From: Trifolium pratense
Taxonomy: Eukaryota; Streptophyta; Magnoliopsida; Fabales; Fabaceae
NCBI RefSeq assembly: GCF_020283565.1
Contig: NC_060060.1
Coordinates: 58,265,257-58,329,256 of the forward strand
Direction of reading: 5' to 3'
Length of the DNA: 64,000 bases
Numbering within the stretch: position 1 is the first letter of the stretch; the number at the start of each line of letters is the position of its first letter. The position numbers and the translations under genes are program-made. The notes beneath the pieces are model-generated. The model had not been told where the DNA came from and did not search any database. It saw only the letters and a program-made list of their open reading frames with translations. Shown one piece after another: positions 1 to 12,730 of this stretch.

Positions 1-1044
1 ATGATTATGGGGAGAATTTGTAGTGTGGAGTCTATCTCTGTGTGTGACAGTGTGAGACTTTGACAGTGTGAGAGTCTATCTCTGTATGGAAGCTGATGAA
101 GTCGTTGACGCGTGAGTTTGATAGAGACATTTATTTTATTTTATTTTATTTTATGTTTTTCAGTTACATAGAGACATTTATTTTATTTTATTTTATGTTT
201 TTCGGTTACATAGAGACATTTATTTTATTGTCATAAAAAAATAAAGAATATATGTTCTCATATGTTCTGGAAAAAGAATACCTTTTTTCATATTTTATTA
301 AAATATAAAATAAATTACAAGATTATTAACTTTATGAGGTCCATCTTCAACCTAGCTAGCAGCATTAGTCCATGCATGTGCAGGGGGTTGGTTCCCACCA
401 TCTTTACACTTGAACATTAAAATTAAACTTATTTAAATGTATTTTCACCGCCAGTTTAATTTGGTTCGGAGACATCAAGATTAATTTTTTTATACAATGT
501 TCACACTCATGTATCACATATAATAGAAGGTTTTTTTTAAATAAAATAAAATAAAAAATCAAACCAAATACAAAATTGATAGGTACATCCAAATTTCAAT
601 AAAAAAATAAAAAAGAAACATAACAAAAACAAATAAAAGAGGAAAATTCACACACCACCAAAAATAGATACTGGAACCACTTGATGTCAAAACTGACTCC
701 CGAATCAGATTAAACCGGTGGTTAAAGCTTAAAAAAAAGTCATTATACAACATCACAACTAATAAAAATTTAAACATTTTTTTTATGAATAGTTGATGAT
801 ATAATTTAGCCATTTAATATATGTGACTAGTTAGGATATTACTGCTTTACTTTTCTCAAGATTGTGCTTCAAAAAATTTGATAAAAATTAGACATTGTCG
901 ACAGAAATGCTGAAATTGTTAAGCCAAATGCTGTGATTGGAGTTCGAGTCTCAGTCCTACCACTTTGTGTGTGAGAGTTATCGGCGACGATGATTTCTTT
1001 TGATCTCAGTCCCTCCACTTTGTGTGTGATACTTTGATATCACA
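1..1044. other. 3' flank of the CNGC gene, repeat remnants only
   Basis: No convincing gene. Around 120-233 an approximately 45-bp unit (gagacatttattttatttta and surroundings) is repeated about 2.5 times in tandem. Positions 640-738 match the 3' part of the SINE at 26238-26375 and end in an A-run. Around 930-960 there is a B-box-like stretch (ggagttcgagtctc), suggesting another tRNA-derived scrap. Confidence 0.6.
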
Positions 1045-1155
1045 GAAATGATACTTTGATATCACAGATTTGAGGTCAAATAAAGGCCTGAGTTATCGGC
1101 AAAAATCAAAAGGCCTTTATTTGACCTCAAATCTGTGATATTAAAGTATCATTTC
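1045..1155. repeat. 45-bp-arm inverted repeat just 3' of the CNGC stop
   Basis: Positions 1045-1089 and 1111-1155 are reverse complements over 45 bases with a single mismatch, separated by a 21-base loop. The right arm lies 13 bp beyond the minus-strand stop codon, so the transcript's 3' UTR should fold into a long hairpin. It may be a small fold-back element; no target duplication was identified. Confidence 0.85.
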
Positions 1156-1168
1156 TCTTACACAGATG

Positions 1169-4100
1169 TTACAACTTTGATGCTTCATTATTTGATTGTG
1201 AAGTGTTAGCGCGACAAAGGCGTTTCTTTTTGTATCTCCATGCAACCTGAATCCGCGTCGCTGCAAGACATCTCCAGTAAGGTGATTCATACCTAAGATG
1301 AATTATGCATGTCATATCAGTTATTAATAGTTTGAGAACAAAGTTAGACACAAATTTGATAATTAATGGACTAAGAAAATGTAATGTGAGTGGTGAAGTG
1401 AAAACTCAATTTTTTATACATTACTAGATGTTCGACGTGTGCTGTTGCACGAGCATTGTTGCATATTTTTAGAGATACCATATTTTTAGATCGGATATCT
1501 AAAGATTGATTGATTCGAGGACACCAGTTTTACCATCCACTAGCGGGGTTAATGCTTGGCCGTGACAGTGATTAGGCTGTGATTGAAAACTTTAGAATGG
1601 CCTAAATTTTAGAGAATACACCAATAGAGATCACTTCTATGAAGCACGAACACTCATCAGATTAGGTGTGTGCCGGTGTCTGACACATGTCAGCGTTCAA
1701 CACAGACACGACACCGCCACTTATGATTACATTGAACTATGTTATTTTCTCAAATTATTATCAATGTCAACGTGTCGGTGTCTATGTTCTGTCCACTGTC
1801 TATATCCGTGTGCTTTGTAGGTTCACGTATAAAAATGTTAGATTAAATTTATTATCTTAACAAAATGTAAACAGGTTCTAAAATCTAATACTAAGTAGTA
1901 AAACATATATGGGTAAACATAATACCAGAATCACAATTTATATATGCAAGATAAAGAATACCTTATGGCTCCTTGAACACCAGGATTCCTCAAGAATCTT
2001 GCAAAAATACTTGTAACTTCTTCAAGGTCTGCTGCTCTAATTGAAAATGCCTCCACATTTGTTAGGCACAATACTGTCCTATTGCTAATTACCAACCTTT
2101 GTCTTGGAATTCTTGTTTTTCCACAACCTTCAAGGAAAACCAAGTTAAAGTTGTTAACTATTGCAAGGTAAAATAATATTGTTTGACAAAAATATCCTTA
2201 TTATTAGGTACAATGACTATTTAGGGTCTGTTTGTTACAACTTTATTTTTAACCAATCATAATTTATTTATTTTTCAAATTTATCATTTTTTAGCTCTTT
2301 TTAAAAAAATAATAAATCAGACTCTAAAAAAGAAACATTTTAGTGATTATAAACATTATAATCATAAGCTAATTTGATTAGCTAGCTTCTAAAAAGGACA
2401 GATAAAATGAGACAGGGTGAAGTATGTGTATAAGGTGTCGTCTCCTTCATAACAGAAAAGTCAAATCCCATTGACACCGTTCGTAAAATAGTTACCAGTG
2501 TTACTTTAACTAACAATATCCCTACCAACTGAGCTATGCTTACAGGGTCCAAACTCTGGTACTCCCATGTAAGGAAATGATATCTAACCTTTGTTTCCTG
2601 AAGCATGCTCAAGACACCATGTCAGAAGTTCTTCACCACAAACATTGCCCTCCGATAAAGGAACTCTAATTCCATCTTCACCAATACTTTCCAATTTTCC
2701 GCGAACAATAAAAACCACTTTCTCTACCAAGCCACCATCATACAAAATTTTGCTTCCTTTGATATATATTTTTTGTCTTAGTCTCTCACAAATGGCATCC
2801 AATATCGGCTCATCCATCAAGGAAAAAATTCGAACCTGTAACATATAAATGACAAGTTGATGGAACATGAACTCCGTTTCTTAAGATTAAAAGCAGCTGA
2901 CACCATATCGCCAAAAATACCAATATACACACCTTCTTAACAAATTTAAAGAGATGACGTCTGATGTCCCTCTGAAGATCTTCTGGTAAATTCTCCATGA
3001 GTATTTCTTCATTCACTCCTCTCGTTGCAGCCCAATTATAACGTTCTGCTTGTCGCACTCTCCTGCATCACCGACCAATCATGAGTGGGCAAAAACGTCT
3101 AACACTATAACATAGACACATTCTTATGATTAATTACAATGCTTGTATTAGAAACAAAGAGAGGAATAATTAGATACCTTCTCAGGTCTTGTGCTAAGCG
3201 CCTATGGCTCATCCATTGCTCAACATCGCGTTGTCTAAGTGACATTTCTAGCCTCCTTCAAGAGAATTTGAGAATATGAAATATACAATCATCATCAAGC
3301 ATGTTATTAAGGACTAAAATGCTAAACATATACTCCCTCTGTAACAAAATATACGCAAAATTCACCTTTTTAGATTTATTGCAAAATTAATGTATCTGAT
3401 CTATAATATAGGCCAGATACATTAATTAAACAATGAATTTAAAAAGGTGAATTTTGCTTATATTTTGTCACGGAGTGAGTATATAATACGTAGCAAACTT
3501 ATTAACCATAAATAGCGAGAAATATGATTATCAAAAAACAAATATTAACTAGCAGCGTTGGATAAATTTCAAGTGGCATTGCATAATTTGCATATATGAA
3601 GCAAATTAAAACACTCTACCTTCTTCCAAGAGCCTGAAGAAAGTTTTGTATGTTACCAATGAGAAGAGCAAAAAGCAAGAGTCCTAATCCAATAATTCCC
3701 ATAGTAAAAAGAACTTCCCAAATAAAATAGCTTGGTGACAAATTTCCAGCTAGAGTGCTAATTTGCTGCACAGAATATCCAAATTATAGCATTAGTAGAA
3801 TTTCATGTATTGATAAAAAAAAAATGAATAAAAAAGCATACCATTGCAAAATTGAATATATTATTTCGAAGAAAATTTACATATTGTGTTCTAGTTTGAT
3901 TAGAATCATTTTGGAATTGCCGGTTATAAATGATTTCCCTTATGGTTTATGGAAAAGAAACATTTCATCAACTTTTGAACTTATATTTCCCTTATGGTTT
4001 ACTAGAAGGCCGTCCTAACTGTCTACTTTATCCCGGGCCAGCCATCTAACGCTCCATTGTGTCTCGTGGATGGAGGCGTTACATAATTACACATGTATTC

Positions 4101-7100
4101 CTTTATATATATTTGTCGGATTTAGGTTGTGCACAGTAACGTAATCAGCTACAAGATGGGCCAGTCCAAATTTCATTGCAGATTTTGATTATTTATAAAT
4201 CTAAAATATCCGCTTCAAATAATTTTGCCTCAGGTTTATGTCATAAAAGTTTTAATAAAAAGAAATTAAAGAAATACCTGAAATCCCCAAAATGATGAAT
4301 ATACATATCTTGTGAGCACATTATGTTTTGTAGTAAGGTTAACAGCTTTAAGATAAATCCCATATTCAAAATAATCTTCTGTAAAACAAGCGCTCGCATT
4401 CTCATTTTTCCTCCAATTAAACAAATTTGTTTCATTTTGATGATGGTACTCACTGCCTCCATGTCCACAATCAATGAATTTTGAGCATTCATGAAAATAT
4501 GTTTTCTTGCACGCACTTCGTAGACATTGATTAACCCTCTGAGACAAGAAAGAGGAATAATGTTGAAGATGATTTGGGAAAGTAATAAAACAAAAGAATA
4601 ATTTTGATGCATTGTTGATGTAAAACATTTCACACTGTCAATCAATCACAACTCATATTTGTATGATTTTTAAGATATATATAATCAAAGTCAACTATTT
4701 TAAATGATGAGAACGGTTATGATTGATTGACAGTGTAAAAAATCTTTACACTTTTAGTGCATGAGAATTAAATAATATAACAAAGTGACATCATGATTAG
4801 ATGCATGTGATTGAATGTATGTTTAAAATTTCTTTAAACTATCATGCGATGCTGTTAAACTCAAATGATAATCGCGGAAATAAGAAATAACAGGTAGATA
4901 AATGAAAAGCCTAACCTACCTGCAAACCGAAGAGATACCACCATGACCCAACAACATGGCCAGATAGCATGAACGTAAAAAGATTTATGAAGAAACTTGC
5001 CCATGCTGACTCAAATATGAACCCTGACGGAGAAATTAGCATAGGAAGAAATCTACACAATCTGGGCATGTACTGAGCAAGGACGGCGCCGCGCAAAAGA
5101 TTCTTCGCATGATTTGCGCCCGATGTTCCCAAGTGTTTTGGTAGGAAAAACAATATCATTATCTGCAAATATTTCACTGCATTATACCATGGTATGGAAT
5201 TTGACATGTATTATGGTTAAAATACAAAGTTTAATGATTAAAATATACATTGTTCTTAAGACCAAAAAAAAAAAATATACCTTGTTCTTCAATTTAATGA
5301 TCACAAATAAAATTAACAAAGACAATGTACAATACTTTGTATTGCAGATTGTATACTTGACCATCAAGAAATTCACATTTGATTGTCCATTTAGATTAGT
5401 TTATTTGAGTTTGTCTACTGACATAAGCACCTGTGAGACTGTTTGGAGAGCTTATGAAAACATCATATGACATGTTCATAAGCTGTTTTCAGCTTATTTC
5501 CAAAAGCTCTTCAAGATAACTTACGAAAATATCTAATAGCTTATGTACAGTTTGACTTTATTTTTTATCTTGTTATAGAAATAGCTTATACATAAACAGT
5601 TATATGATAAACATTTATCCTATAAGCAATTAATTAATTTGTTTATCCAATAGAACCTTATGAAATACTGAATATGAAACAAAGGGAAATGGAGTTACCT
5701 GAGGAAGTGGAAGTACAACAAACAAGTCAAAAAGAAAATATGTCTGGAGATAATGACGAGCAATTTTCTTAGGATGGTCAACCAACTCCCCGGCACCAAC
5801 CACCCTAGACTCAGGAGCTACATAAGCCAACCTAAACTGCAAAGAATGAACTTGGAAGAATCAGTTGAGCCTTGCTGCATCATCGAAGAGTAGCAGCCTA
5901 GACTTATCATTCCTCTCTACTACCAAAAAAGAAACTACTATAGTTTAGGGACCGATTTAGAGACAGAAGAAAATATCAAATCGGTCACTAAATCAGCACT
6001 GACATTAGCAACAAGTTGTTTAACGACTTTCCACAAATCAGTCACAAACTCATTTAGCGCCCAATTTAGAAACCGATTAAGCACCAATTTGAAATATTGG
6101 TCGCTCCAATGACCGAAATATTACGGTCACTATACAGAGAATTTTTAGTGTATAATAGGCCCACTACAGCTTCAAACTCCACATTGATTTATTAATCATA
6201 ATAATGTATGGAATTATTCGTACTTCTAAGTAAAATAAGTTAAATAAGTACTTATACAATTAAAAGGAATATATAAAAGTTACCTGAAGAATAATATTTA
6301 GGAAATGTATGAAATCATTCGTACTTCTAAGTAAAATAAGCACTGTTGTGATAGTCGAGTCAATAACAATACATTTACGTTCCTGCATACAAAAGCAAGA
6401 AAATTTTGAGTAAAATTGCAAATAGACAACACAGTGAATTGAAGTTGAATTATATGAAGTCTGAAGAAGTGAAACAAAGACTAGAAATTTACTTGAGACA
6501 ATTTGCAAAATTTGAATATAAATAAAAAGGTGAAATAAATAAATAAATAAAAAAACATACCTTATTCACAGACAGCAAGAAGAAAAATAATGGATCCACA
6601 AAAATTGCCACCAAGCAACAAATTGCAAAAAATTTATTCCATTGTTGTACAAGTTTATTATGTGGATTCATAACTCTAGGTACATTCGGAATCAAGAAAG
6701 CAAAAATTCTTCTTGCCCAATCCTTTGCATCACCGTAGAAGGCATTCTGAAATTGAACAAATTTTTACAGTGAAAGAATCTAAAATTGTCAAAAATTTGT
6801 TCATGATATAAAAAATCTACAGATTGATAGAAAAGAATAACATTAAACCAATATGGCCTATAATGATAATGACAATAACTTGTACAACAAGTTACATATA
6901 ATTACGAAAATCATTGACTGTTTGAGACATTTTCTTAAAATATAAATGCTTAAATGCTGTTTTGGTCAATTTTTAAAATGCCATACTTCTGACGATCTTC
7001 TGAGTTAGATCTTAATGCGACAACTCAATTGATGATACACTGTCTAGGTGCATTCTCATCACTTAACAACTTATTTTGATTTCATCAAAATATACACTGA

Positions 7101-7862
7101 TCTATATCACAAAGGCATCAAAATTTGATACAAGACACTGTCTAGGAGGATTCTCACTTAACAAATTATTTTCATGTCATCAACTTAGTTGTCACGTAAA
7201 TATATCTCTGGCTCAAAAATAAGCCCTAAATACATAGGTGGAAAAAATGTCGGACAGTTTGTATATTGGGAAACCAAAACCGTAACTGAAGCAAGATATG
7301 AGGAACAAAACTGCATCTAATCCCAAAATGAAAGAATAAATAGTGTTTTTTAAGGACATACCTTAGGATTGAACAAACCCGAATTTTTCGAATCCATTTG
7401 TTGAGTAGCCTTAAAGTAAGTTGGACAAGTTGTACAGTATGGATCATTACACATTCCCAATGGACCAGACCTTACTAAATGTTCATTTTTACCAGCATAG
7501 TTATTCTGCAAATCATGTCCACTCATAATGTTACATAAAGGAAACTTTTCTGTCTTACTTTCCACTGCATTGCTCCTCTGCGCGACCATATTCTGCCAGA
7601 AAAGATTTTCGGGTCTATGAGTAACATATAATGGACCACTCATTGGACTAAATGGTGTTTTTCTTTTACTCCTTAGAGGACCAGTGTGTCCTCTAAGATT
7701 AGTATCTCTTTCATATGGATCCATAGGTATCATTGGAATGGAAATCGAAACACTTCGCGTCCTAGGTACAAGACTCGGGAATTTGGAATCATCAGGTTCA
7801 TTTGATTGTTTTGGAATAGTATCTGAGAGAATTGGCACTTCATCTTTCCCAAACTCAGCCAT
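1169..7862 (-). CDS. CNGC20: Cyclic nucleotide-gated ion channel, CNGC19/CNGC20 type (12 coding exons)
   Basis: Plasma-membrane cation channel of plant CNGC group IV-A, a group linked to calcium signalling in defence. Exons read by eye on the minus strand: 7862-7362, 6746-6561, 6382-6284, 5836-5699, 5162-4920, 4538-4278, 3765-3620, 3255-3178, 3062-2933, 2835-2589, 2127-1962, 1292-1169. All junctions are GT-AG and the frame closes to 772 aa, close to Arabidopsis CNGC20. Visible landmarks: a cytosolic N-terminus with the MCNDPYCTTCP cysteine cluster, S1-S6 segments in exons 2-7, pore filter triplet A-G-N near residues 482-484 (STLAGNLSPS), a LGRRRLEM linker after S6, a cyclic-nucleotide-binding domain with phosphate-binding cassette GNVCGEELLTW near residue 660, and a C-terminal IQ motif (RIQVAWRYKKK). 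The first Met, MAEFGKDE, follows a likely 5' UTR acceptor. Introns hold a Stowaway MITE (3331-3481), a CACTA-like repeat and a small MITE. The gene appears intact. Confidence 0.93.
3331..3481. mobile_element. Stowaway-type MITE in a CNGC intron
   Basis: TA-flanked element starting CTCCCTCTGTAACA and ending TGTCACGGAGTGAG. The two halves are largely complementary. The tips and TA target site are typical of Stowaway (Tc1/mariner) MITEs. Confidence 0.85.
4615..4745. mobile_element. Small inverted-repeat MITE in CNGC intron
   Basis: Contains cactgtcaatcaatca on the left and tgattgattgacagtgt on the right, so it folds back on itself. A relative with the same tips lies in GAD intron 5 (about 24475-24625), and a partial tip occurs near 35040 in DPB2 intron 2. 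Confidence 0.6.
5916..6152. mobile_element. CACTA-like non-autonomous repeat in CNGC intron
   Basis: Right end reads tttttagtgta, i.e. a minus-strand CACTAAAAA tip; left end reads CTACTACCAAAAAAG. Internal repeats carry ggtcactaaat / gaccgat motifs on both strands. The tips resemble non-autonomous CACTA elements; exact ends are uncertain. Confidence 0.45.
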
Positions 7863-8227
7863 GTTTGTTCACAATTCTGCAATACTGTCAAAGTTAACAA
7901 AAAAAATACTCAGTTTCTACATTTATATACCAATACAGTAATTCTAAAGTTAAAATCGGTCAAATCTATACTCTAAATAATGAATACTTCAATGGAAAAA
8001 AAAAATTAGAGCAACAATTGGTCGGTTTAGTTGGCCTAGTAGACTTTTTTGTATGTCTAAGTTTATTCTATTTAATGCTCAAGCGACTCGAACAATTGAA
8101 CTAACTGTTCTTAGTGATTGAAAGTTTGAGGTTCATTAAACTAAGATATAACATATAGTGGTGGCTCAAAGTGATGAAAAAGAGCATACAAGATTTATTT
8201 GTGTGATGTGCTGATTATGCAGCACTA

Positions 8228-8380
8228 ACACACCCGATTGAAGGTGTGTTCGGTGTTCAACATGTGTCGACACTGACACATGTGGTTATATTCAATCACT
8301 TCCATTTTATTAAATATTCATCGGTGTCAGTGTCGAAACTATTGTCAATGTATGTGTCGACACTGACACGTGTGTATATT
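8228..8380. repeat. 'gtgtcggtgtc' dispersed repeat, copy 2
   Basis: One of four copies in the window of a repeat rich in gtgtcgacactgacacgtgt and related motifs; the others are at about 1637-1822, 15949-16470 and 19893-20047. Confidence 0.55.
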
Positions 8381-9039
8381 CAATTAGTTCAACTGAGGTT
8401 TATTTCCTTTTAATTAACTTTGGAGGGTCCCTTTCTGCACTATGTGCTGTTTATTTTCCTTCTGTAACAAAGTTCCACACTTCATATAAAAATAAAAGAA
8501 ATCCAAGTGCTTTTGTAACTTCCTGAGATATGAAAATGAAAAGCAAAAGCATAAGTATGAACTTTAACTACTCTCAATATAAAACAATTTCTCTTGATAT
8601 TATGGTAGAATATTTTCGCGTATCTGCTTCCAGGACCAGTTTTCAATCTTAGCTTATCTTTGACTATGGCTTAGAAATATGGATTAGTATTAAGTCTTTT
8701 GTATATAAATAACATTCAAAGTTCTTATTATTTTCTCTCATTCTTGAATCCAAAATCTCACAACTTCAACACAAACTTGTTCCTTACACCAGTTGAACAA
8801 AGTATATAAGATCTTTACTGAATAATTTTTCAGCGATCAATACTATCCATGCAGACATGTCAACCAATTTCAGCCATTAAAAATATTGACAGCATCATAT
8901 TTGAGCTTTCTCCAATTAAGAACCAACTACCAAAGATAAATTTCGCATTACGTACATGAAGTACGGTCCTATTTCGATAAACAACTTAATTAACCATTTA
9001 CCATGTAAATGTTTGTGTATAAGATAAACACTTCTGTAA

Positions 9040-9158
9040 CCCACTTGGGTTAGTCCGGTAGTATTGGCTTGGGACCTAGGAGTGTGCTCCTCCTTAAGGT
9101 CTCAGGTTCGATTCTCTCTGGTGCCAACTTGGGTAAGCTAATTTAGCTTCTTCAAAAA
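9040..9158 (+). mobile_element. tRNA-derived SINE
   Basis: Has an A-box-like ttagtccggtagta, then gtgtgctcctc, then a clear B box (ggttcgattct), ending near an A-rich tail. A second member lies in GAD intron 3 (about 23385-23530). The internal Pol III promoter pair marks it as tRNA-derived. It lacks a full cloverleaf, so it is not called a tRNA gene. Confidence 0.6.
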
Positions 9159-9325
9159 AAGATAAACACTTATGTATAAGTTTTGTTTATAAAAAGATAA
9201 AATGAAATCTAACTGTTTTCATATAAGCTATAAGTTGTTTTCATACTCTATCCTAGAGAGATGTATCTTAAAAAGAACTTATGAACATATCATAAGCTCT
9301 CCAAAAGAGTCTCACAAGTACTTAT

Positions 9326-9524
9326 TGTTGGGCCGTGAGGGGGGAGCCTCACTGGGTTGGATTATCATATTGGGCATTGAACAACCTTACAGATGGCTTT
9401 TGACAACATACTTTCATCCAAAATCTTAAGGCATTAAGTTTATGGGTCTTCTCGGTTATAAAGTGTTCAACCTCAACTCTTCCAACCAATGTGAGACTTA
9501 ACTCATACTTAATAGATCTCAACA
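9326..9524. mobile_element. Solo LTR with 5-bp target duplication
   Basis: A 199-bp unit beginning TGTTGGGC and ending CTCAACA, flanked on both sides by CTTAT (9321-9325 and 9525-9529). TG...CA ends plus an exact 5-bp duplication are diagnostic of LTR retroelement insertion. A diverged relative lies at 20987-21182. Confidence 0.85.
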
Positions 9525-10124
9525 CTTATTCCTGTAGTTAAGCTCAAGTAAATCCAAACAACAGGTAAAATGAAGTCAAACGGTTTTCATATAAGCTATT
9601 AGTTGTTTTCATAAGCTATCATGGAAATCTTATTATGAAAATATTTTGAAAACAGTACATCAACATGTCATTAGCAATTTTCATAAACTCTCTAAAACAG
9701 TCTCACAAGTACTTATTTTAGTAGTTAAACTCAAGTAAGTAAATCCAAACAGCCCCTAAATTAAGCCAAGTTAACACAAAGAGCTAAAAGGGTAAATACC
9801 TGTTTGAAGCTGACAAGTGACACCAGCTATTTGAAGCTAAAGCATGAATTTTTATTGTGGAAACTTAGTCATTGTGCCAGAGAAGGAGGGATTCTCACAT
9901 ATATATGTAGAAAGAAAAGGATTCAAAAGGGTGAGTGGGGTCAGTGTTGAAAAAATGCAGATGGGTCAGAAATAGACTTCGAAGAAGTAGTGGTGTGAAC
10001 AAATGAGAAGAAAGAAAGACAAGAGTCATGAGAAGCATGTTTGTGTTTTCTTGTTTGGCTCGTTCAACATTATATGAAAACCCTTGCATCCAATCCAACC
10101 ACCTTGCCATTGTTTTGTTCAATA

Positions 10125-11640
10125 AATATTCTCACACGCTACTTGGTACTATGTTTTATTGATTCAGTAAGCATCCAAAATCGAGCTCCTCAAAATTGAG
10201 TACGGGCTCCACGTGTACACATCACTCATTTATTATTTTTTAATAATAGTACATAATAAGTATTTGATCCCTCCAACCTCGCATCTCTTAAAAAGTTCTA
10301 AATTTGTCTCACTAATAACTCTATATCTCATCAATAACACTACATTTTTATAAGTAGGTCCCACAAAAATATATTATAGTGAGGAAAGAGTGTACTTATT
10401 TGAGAAGCCGTACGTACTCAATGGGTTTTGCTTCAATGGTAGTACCTAATAAGTACCTATATAAGTATCTAATAGGTACTACCATTGGAGATGGTCTAAC
10501 TAATACTCCATGTACTTTTTATAAGGAACACTTTGAAAAAATTACACATACCAAGAAAGCACATCTTACATACTGCCTCCGTCCCAAAATAATTGTCACA
10601 ATTTTACCGTGTGCACTATTCATATAAGCTACTTTGATCATATTTTTTTACTAATGTATAAAGATAAATATTAGCATATGAGATCTTGTTAGATTTGTCC
10701 CGATGAGTATTATCAAAATATCAATTTTTCATCATTTTTAGTAATACACAACAAAAGATATTCACGATCAAAATTGTGCAGTGATAAAATGTGACAATTA
10801 TGTTGAGACGGAGGAGTAGTTATTTTCATTTAAATATATTTCATGCATATCTTTATTCAATTACTCTTAATTCAACTAACTTACTTATTTTTAATATTCT
10901 CTTTCATAATAAATAAGGGTATAAATAAAATTAAACATTTAAAAGAATTGAAAAAAAATTTATAAGAAGGGAAATGTGGAGGACATGCAAAACGTCAAAG
11001 GGTTACTTTCTCAGGCAATTTCATATGCCCCTTTTATCAAGTTACGTTGAAACCTTTGCATACGTTGATGTTTTTCTTTCACTAAGATATATTATTCTTT
11101 TATCAATTTGAATATTTTAACTTGGCCTGCGTTCATCCGTCAAAAAAGAAATATTGACCTGCTTCCATTTGTTTCTATTACGGTTTCTTTGCTGTAATGT
11201 CGAAAGAACAAAATTAGAAATTAATATAAGCTTTGACTTTTCATGTTTGCTTTTGAGAAAATTTCTGTTCAATAAGTCCAATGACTATTTCTCTCTCAAT
11301 TTTTATATAACTAATTTGAGGGTATTTATTTGTTTTTTATCATTTATAACACTAATTTTATATAACTAGCTTTCTAATTAATTCTCACAAAAAATGGTCT
11401 TGCTAAGAATCCAAAATTAGAAACATTTTCTTAAATTTTGTGTAACTAATTTGTGATCAAGTTTAAAAATTGAATTATATGCATGAATTATGATAAAAGT
11501 ATAAAACATTTCTTTTTTTGAATCACTAGCATGTGCCCTTGGGGCACATTTTAGCTTTTCCCTTTTTTTTTTAAATGATGGGGTACATTTTCTAATAATT
11601 ACAAGTATAAAATTTTTATCAAAAAAAAAAGTATAAATTC
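10125..11640. other. Intergenic region without genes
   Basis: Apart from a Stowaway MITE at 10571-10818 this is AT-rich sequence. No coding ORF or RNA gene was recognised. Confidence 0.6.
10571..10818. mobile_element. Stowaway MITE
   Basis: Starts TA-CTGCCTCCGTCCC and ends GAGACGGAGGAG-TA, giving a TA target duplication and complementary ends. About 248 bp, AT-rich inside. Confidence 0.85.
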
Positions 11641-12075
11641 AATGTGTTCTAGACTAGGATTAGAAGCTCGGATACCAAAGGACCACGAGCAACGACTTCC
11701 AAGCAAGCTCTAACACAAGGACGCTCGACAAACACTTTCGACCCACCAACGGTCACAATACCATTGCGTATTGTAACGGGCCGTTACCAGAATGATGAGC
11801 ATTAACTGCTCATCATAGCTCTCCAGCCATTTTCCGGCAGCCACTTGATGGCCATTAAATGTCATCAAGAGTCTTGGCCCTGCACTGTGGGCTATATATA
11901 CTTAACCTATCATCATTCACAAGGTACGTATCATTTAGCACACGAAAACCTTCACTCCACTCTTACTAACTTGAGCGTCGGAACACCTGCAGGTACACAA
12001 CCCCCCTCCGCTTCAACAGGGGCTTTCTAGAGCTAAACGTCGACGTGGTCGCACGTTCTGATCAGGTACGATCAC
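11640..12075 (+). mobile_element. LTR retrotransposon LTR fragment
   Basis: Less AT-rich than its surroundings, with a TATA-like gggctatatatac near 11890, then acttgagcgtcggaacacc and a C-rich aacccccctccgc stretch. This arrangement resembles the R-U5 part of plant Ty3/gypsy LTRs. The acttgagcgt motif recurs near 53588 and 58493. No PBS or internal coding region was found. Confidence 0.55.
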
Positions 12076-12218
12076 AATGGCCAAACAATAAATAATTTTG
12101 TAAGTACTGTAGTTATTTTTGTCGAAAAAATCAATATCTTGGTATCAGGTCTCGAACTAAGTACCTCTCAATTAAATAACAAATCTACATCTATTATCTA
12201 CTAATGATATATTACTAT

Positions 12219-12588
12219 ATTCGTTCCTTTTTAAGTGTCTTTTGACGTTGGATTTAGCGTTCTTATTTAACTGTCGTTTTGGTATTTTAAGGGTACGATT
12301 TGTCAATTATACCATTTGTCAATTAATATCATCTTTTCAATAAAACTAATTAATGTTATATATTTGAAAAACTAAAGTTGTTTTTTTTGGTACATAGCAT
12401 AACATATTAATTTTTTTTGTACATAATATATTAAATTTATTTGAAAGATAAAGTGTTTTAAAAAAAATTAGGAATTTATTGATGGATTAAAATGAGGGTA
12501 TAATTGGAAGAAAATGTGCAAAAATACACTTTGTTAATTTAATGTTATTATTCTAAAAAAAAACACTTAAAAAAGAACGGATGGAGTA
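12219..12588. mobile_element. Stowaway-like MITE
   Basis: Left end TA-TTCGTTCCTTTTTAAGTG and right end cacttaaaaaagaacggatggagta are complementary. The internal sequence is AT-rich. Related elements lie at 13697-14568 and 62524-63741. Confidence 0.65.
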
Positions 12589-12730
12589 AATAATTACCAC
12601 TGACGTACCTAATTTTTCCTCATCAATTTTAATAATATTTCAAATATTCTACATTTGAATGTATTTTTACTTCTAAAGATATGAAAGATGATTCTGTCAA
12701 AAAAAAAAAATATGAAAGATGACATATAAT

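Larger units (their letters stand above)
7877..9799 (-). other. Probable 5' UTR intron of the CNGC gene
   Basis: On the minus strand an acceptor (attgcag, exon resuming at 7876) lies 14 bp upstream of the start codon, and a candidate donor (caaacag/gtatttac, exon ending at 9800) lies farther up. A TATA-like tacatatatatg on the minus strand near 9898-9909 would put transcription start near 9870. The intron would contain a solo LTR and a SINE. This is inferred from splice signals only and needs cDNA support. Confidence 0.4.

Noticed and set aside
9100..9125. Possible tRNA gene from the B-box-like ggttcgattct.
   Set aside because: No matching acceptor stem or anticodon arm; better explained as a SINE. 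The same applies to 26290 and 23410.
9895..10122. Minus-strand frame with ARWLDWMQGFSYNVERAKQENTN, faintly like the end of a Ty3-type RNase H domain.
   Set aside because: Too short and lacking the usual catalytic residues or downstream integrase; the similarity is too weak to call.
11845..12030. Small frame with an ordinary-looking composition.
   Set aside because: Lies within an LTR fragment and spans its TATA and R-U5-like signals.
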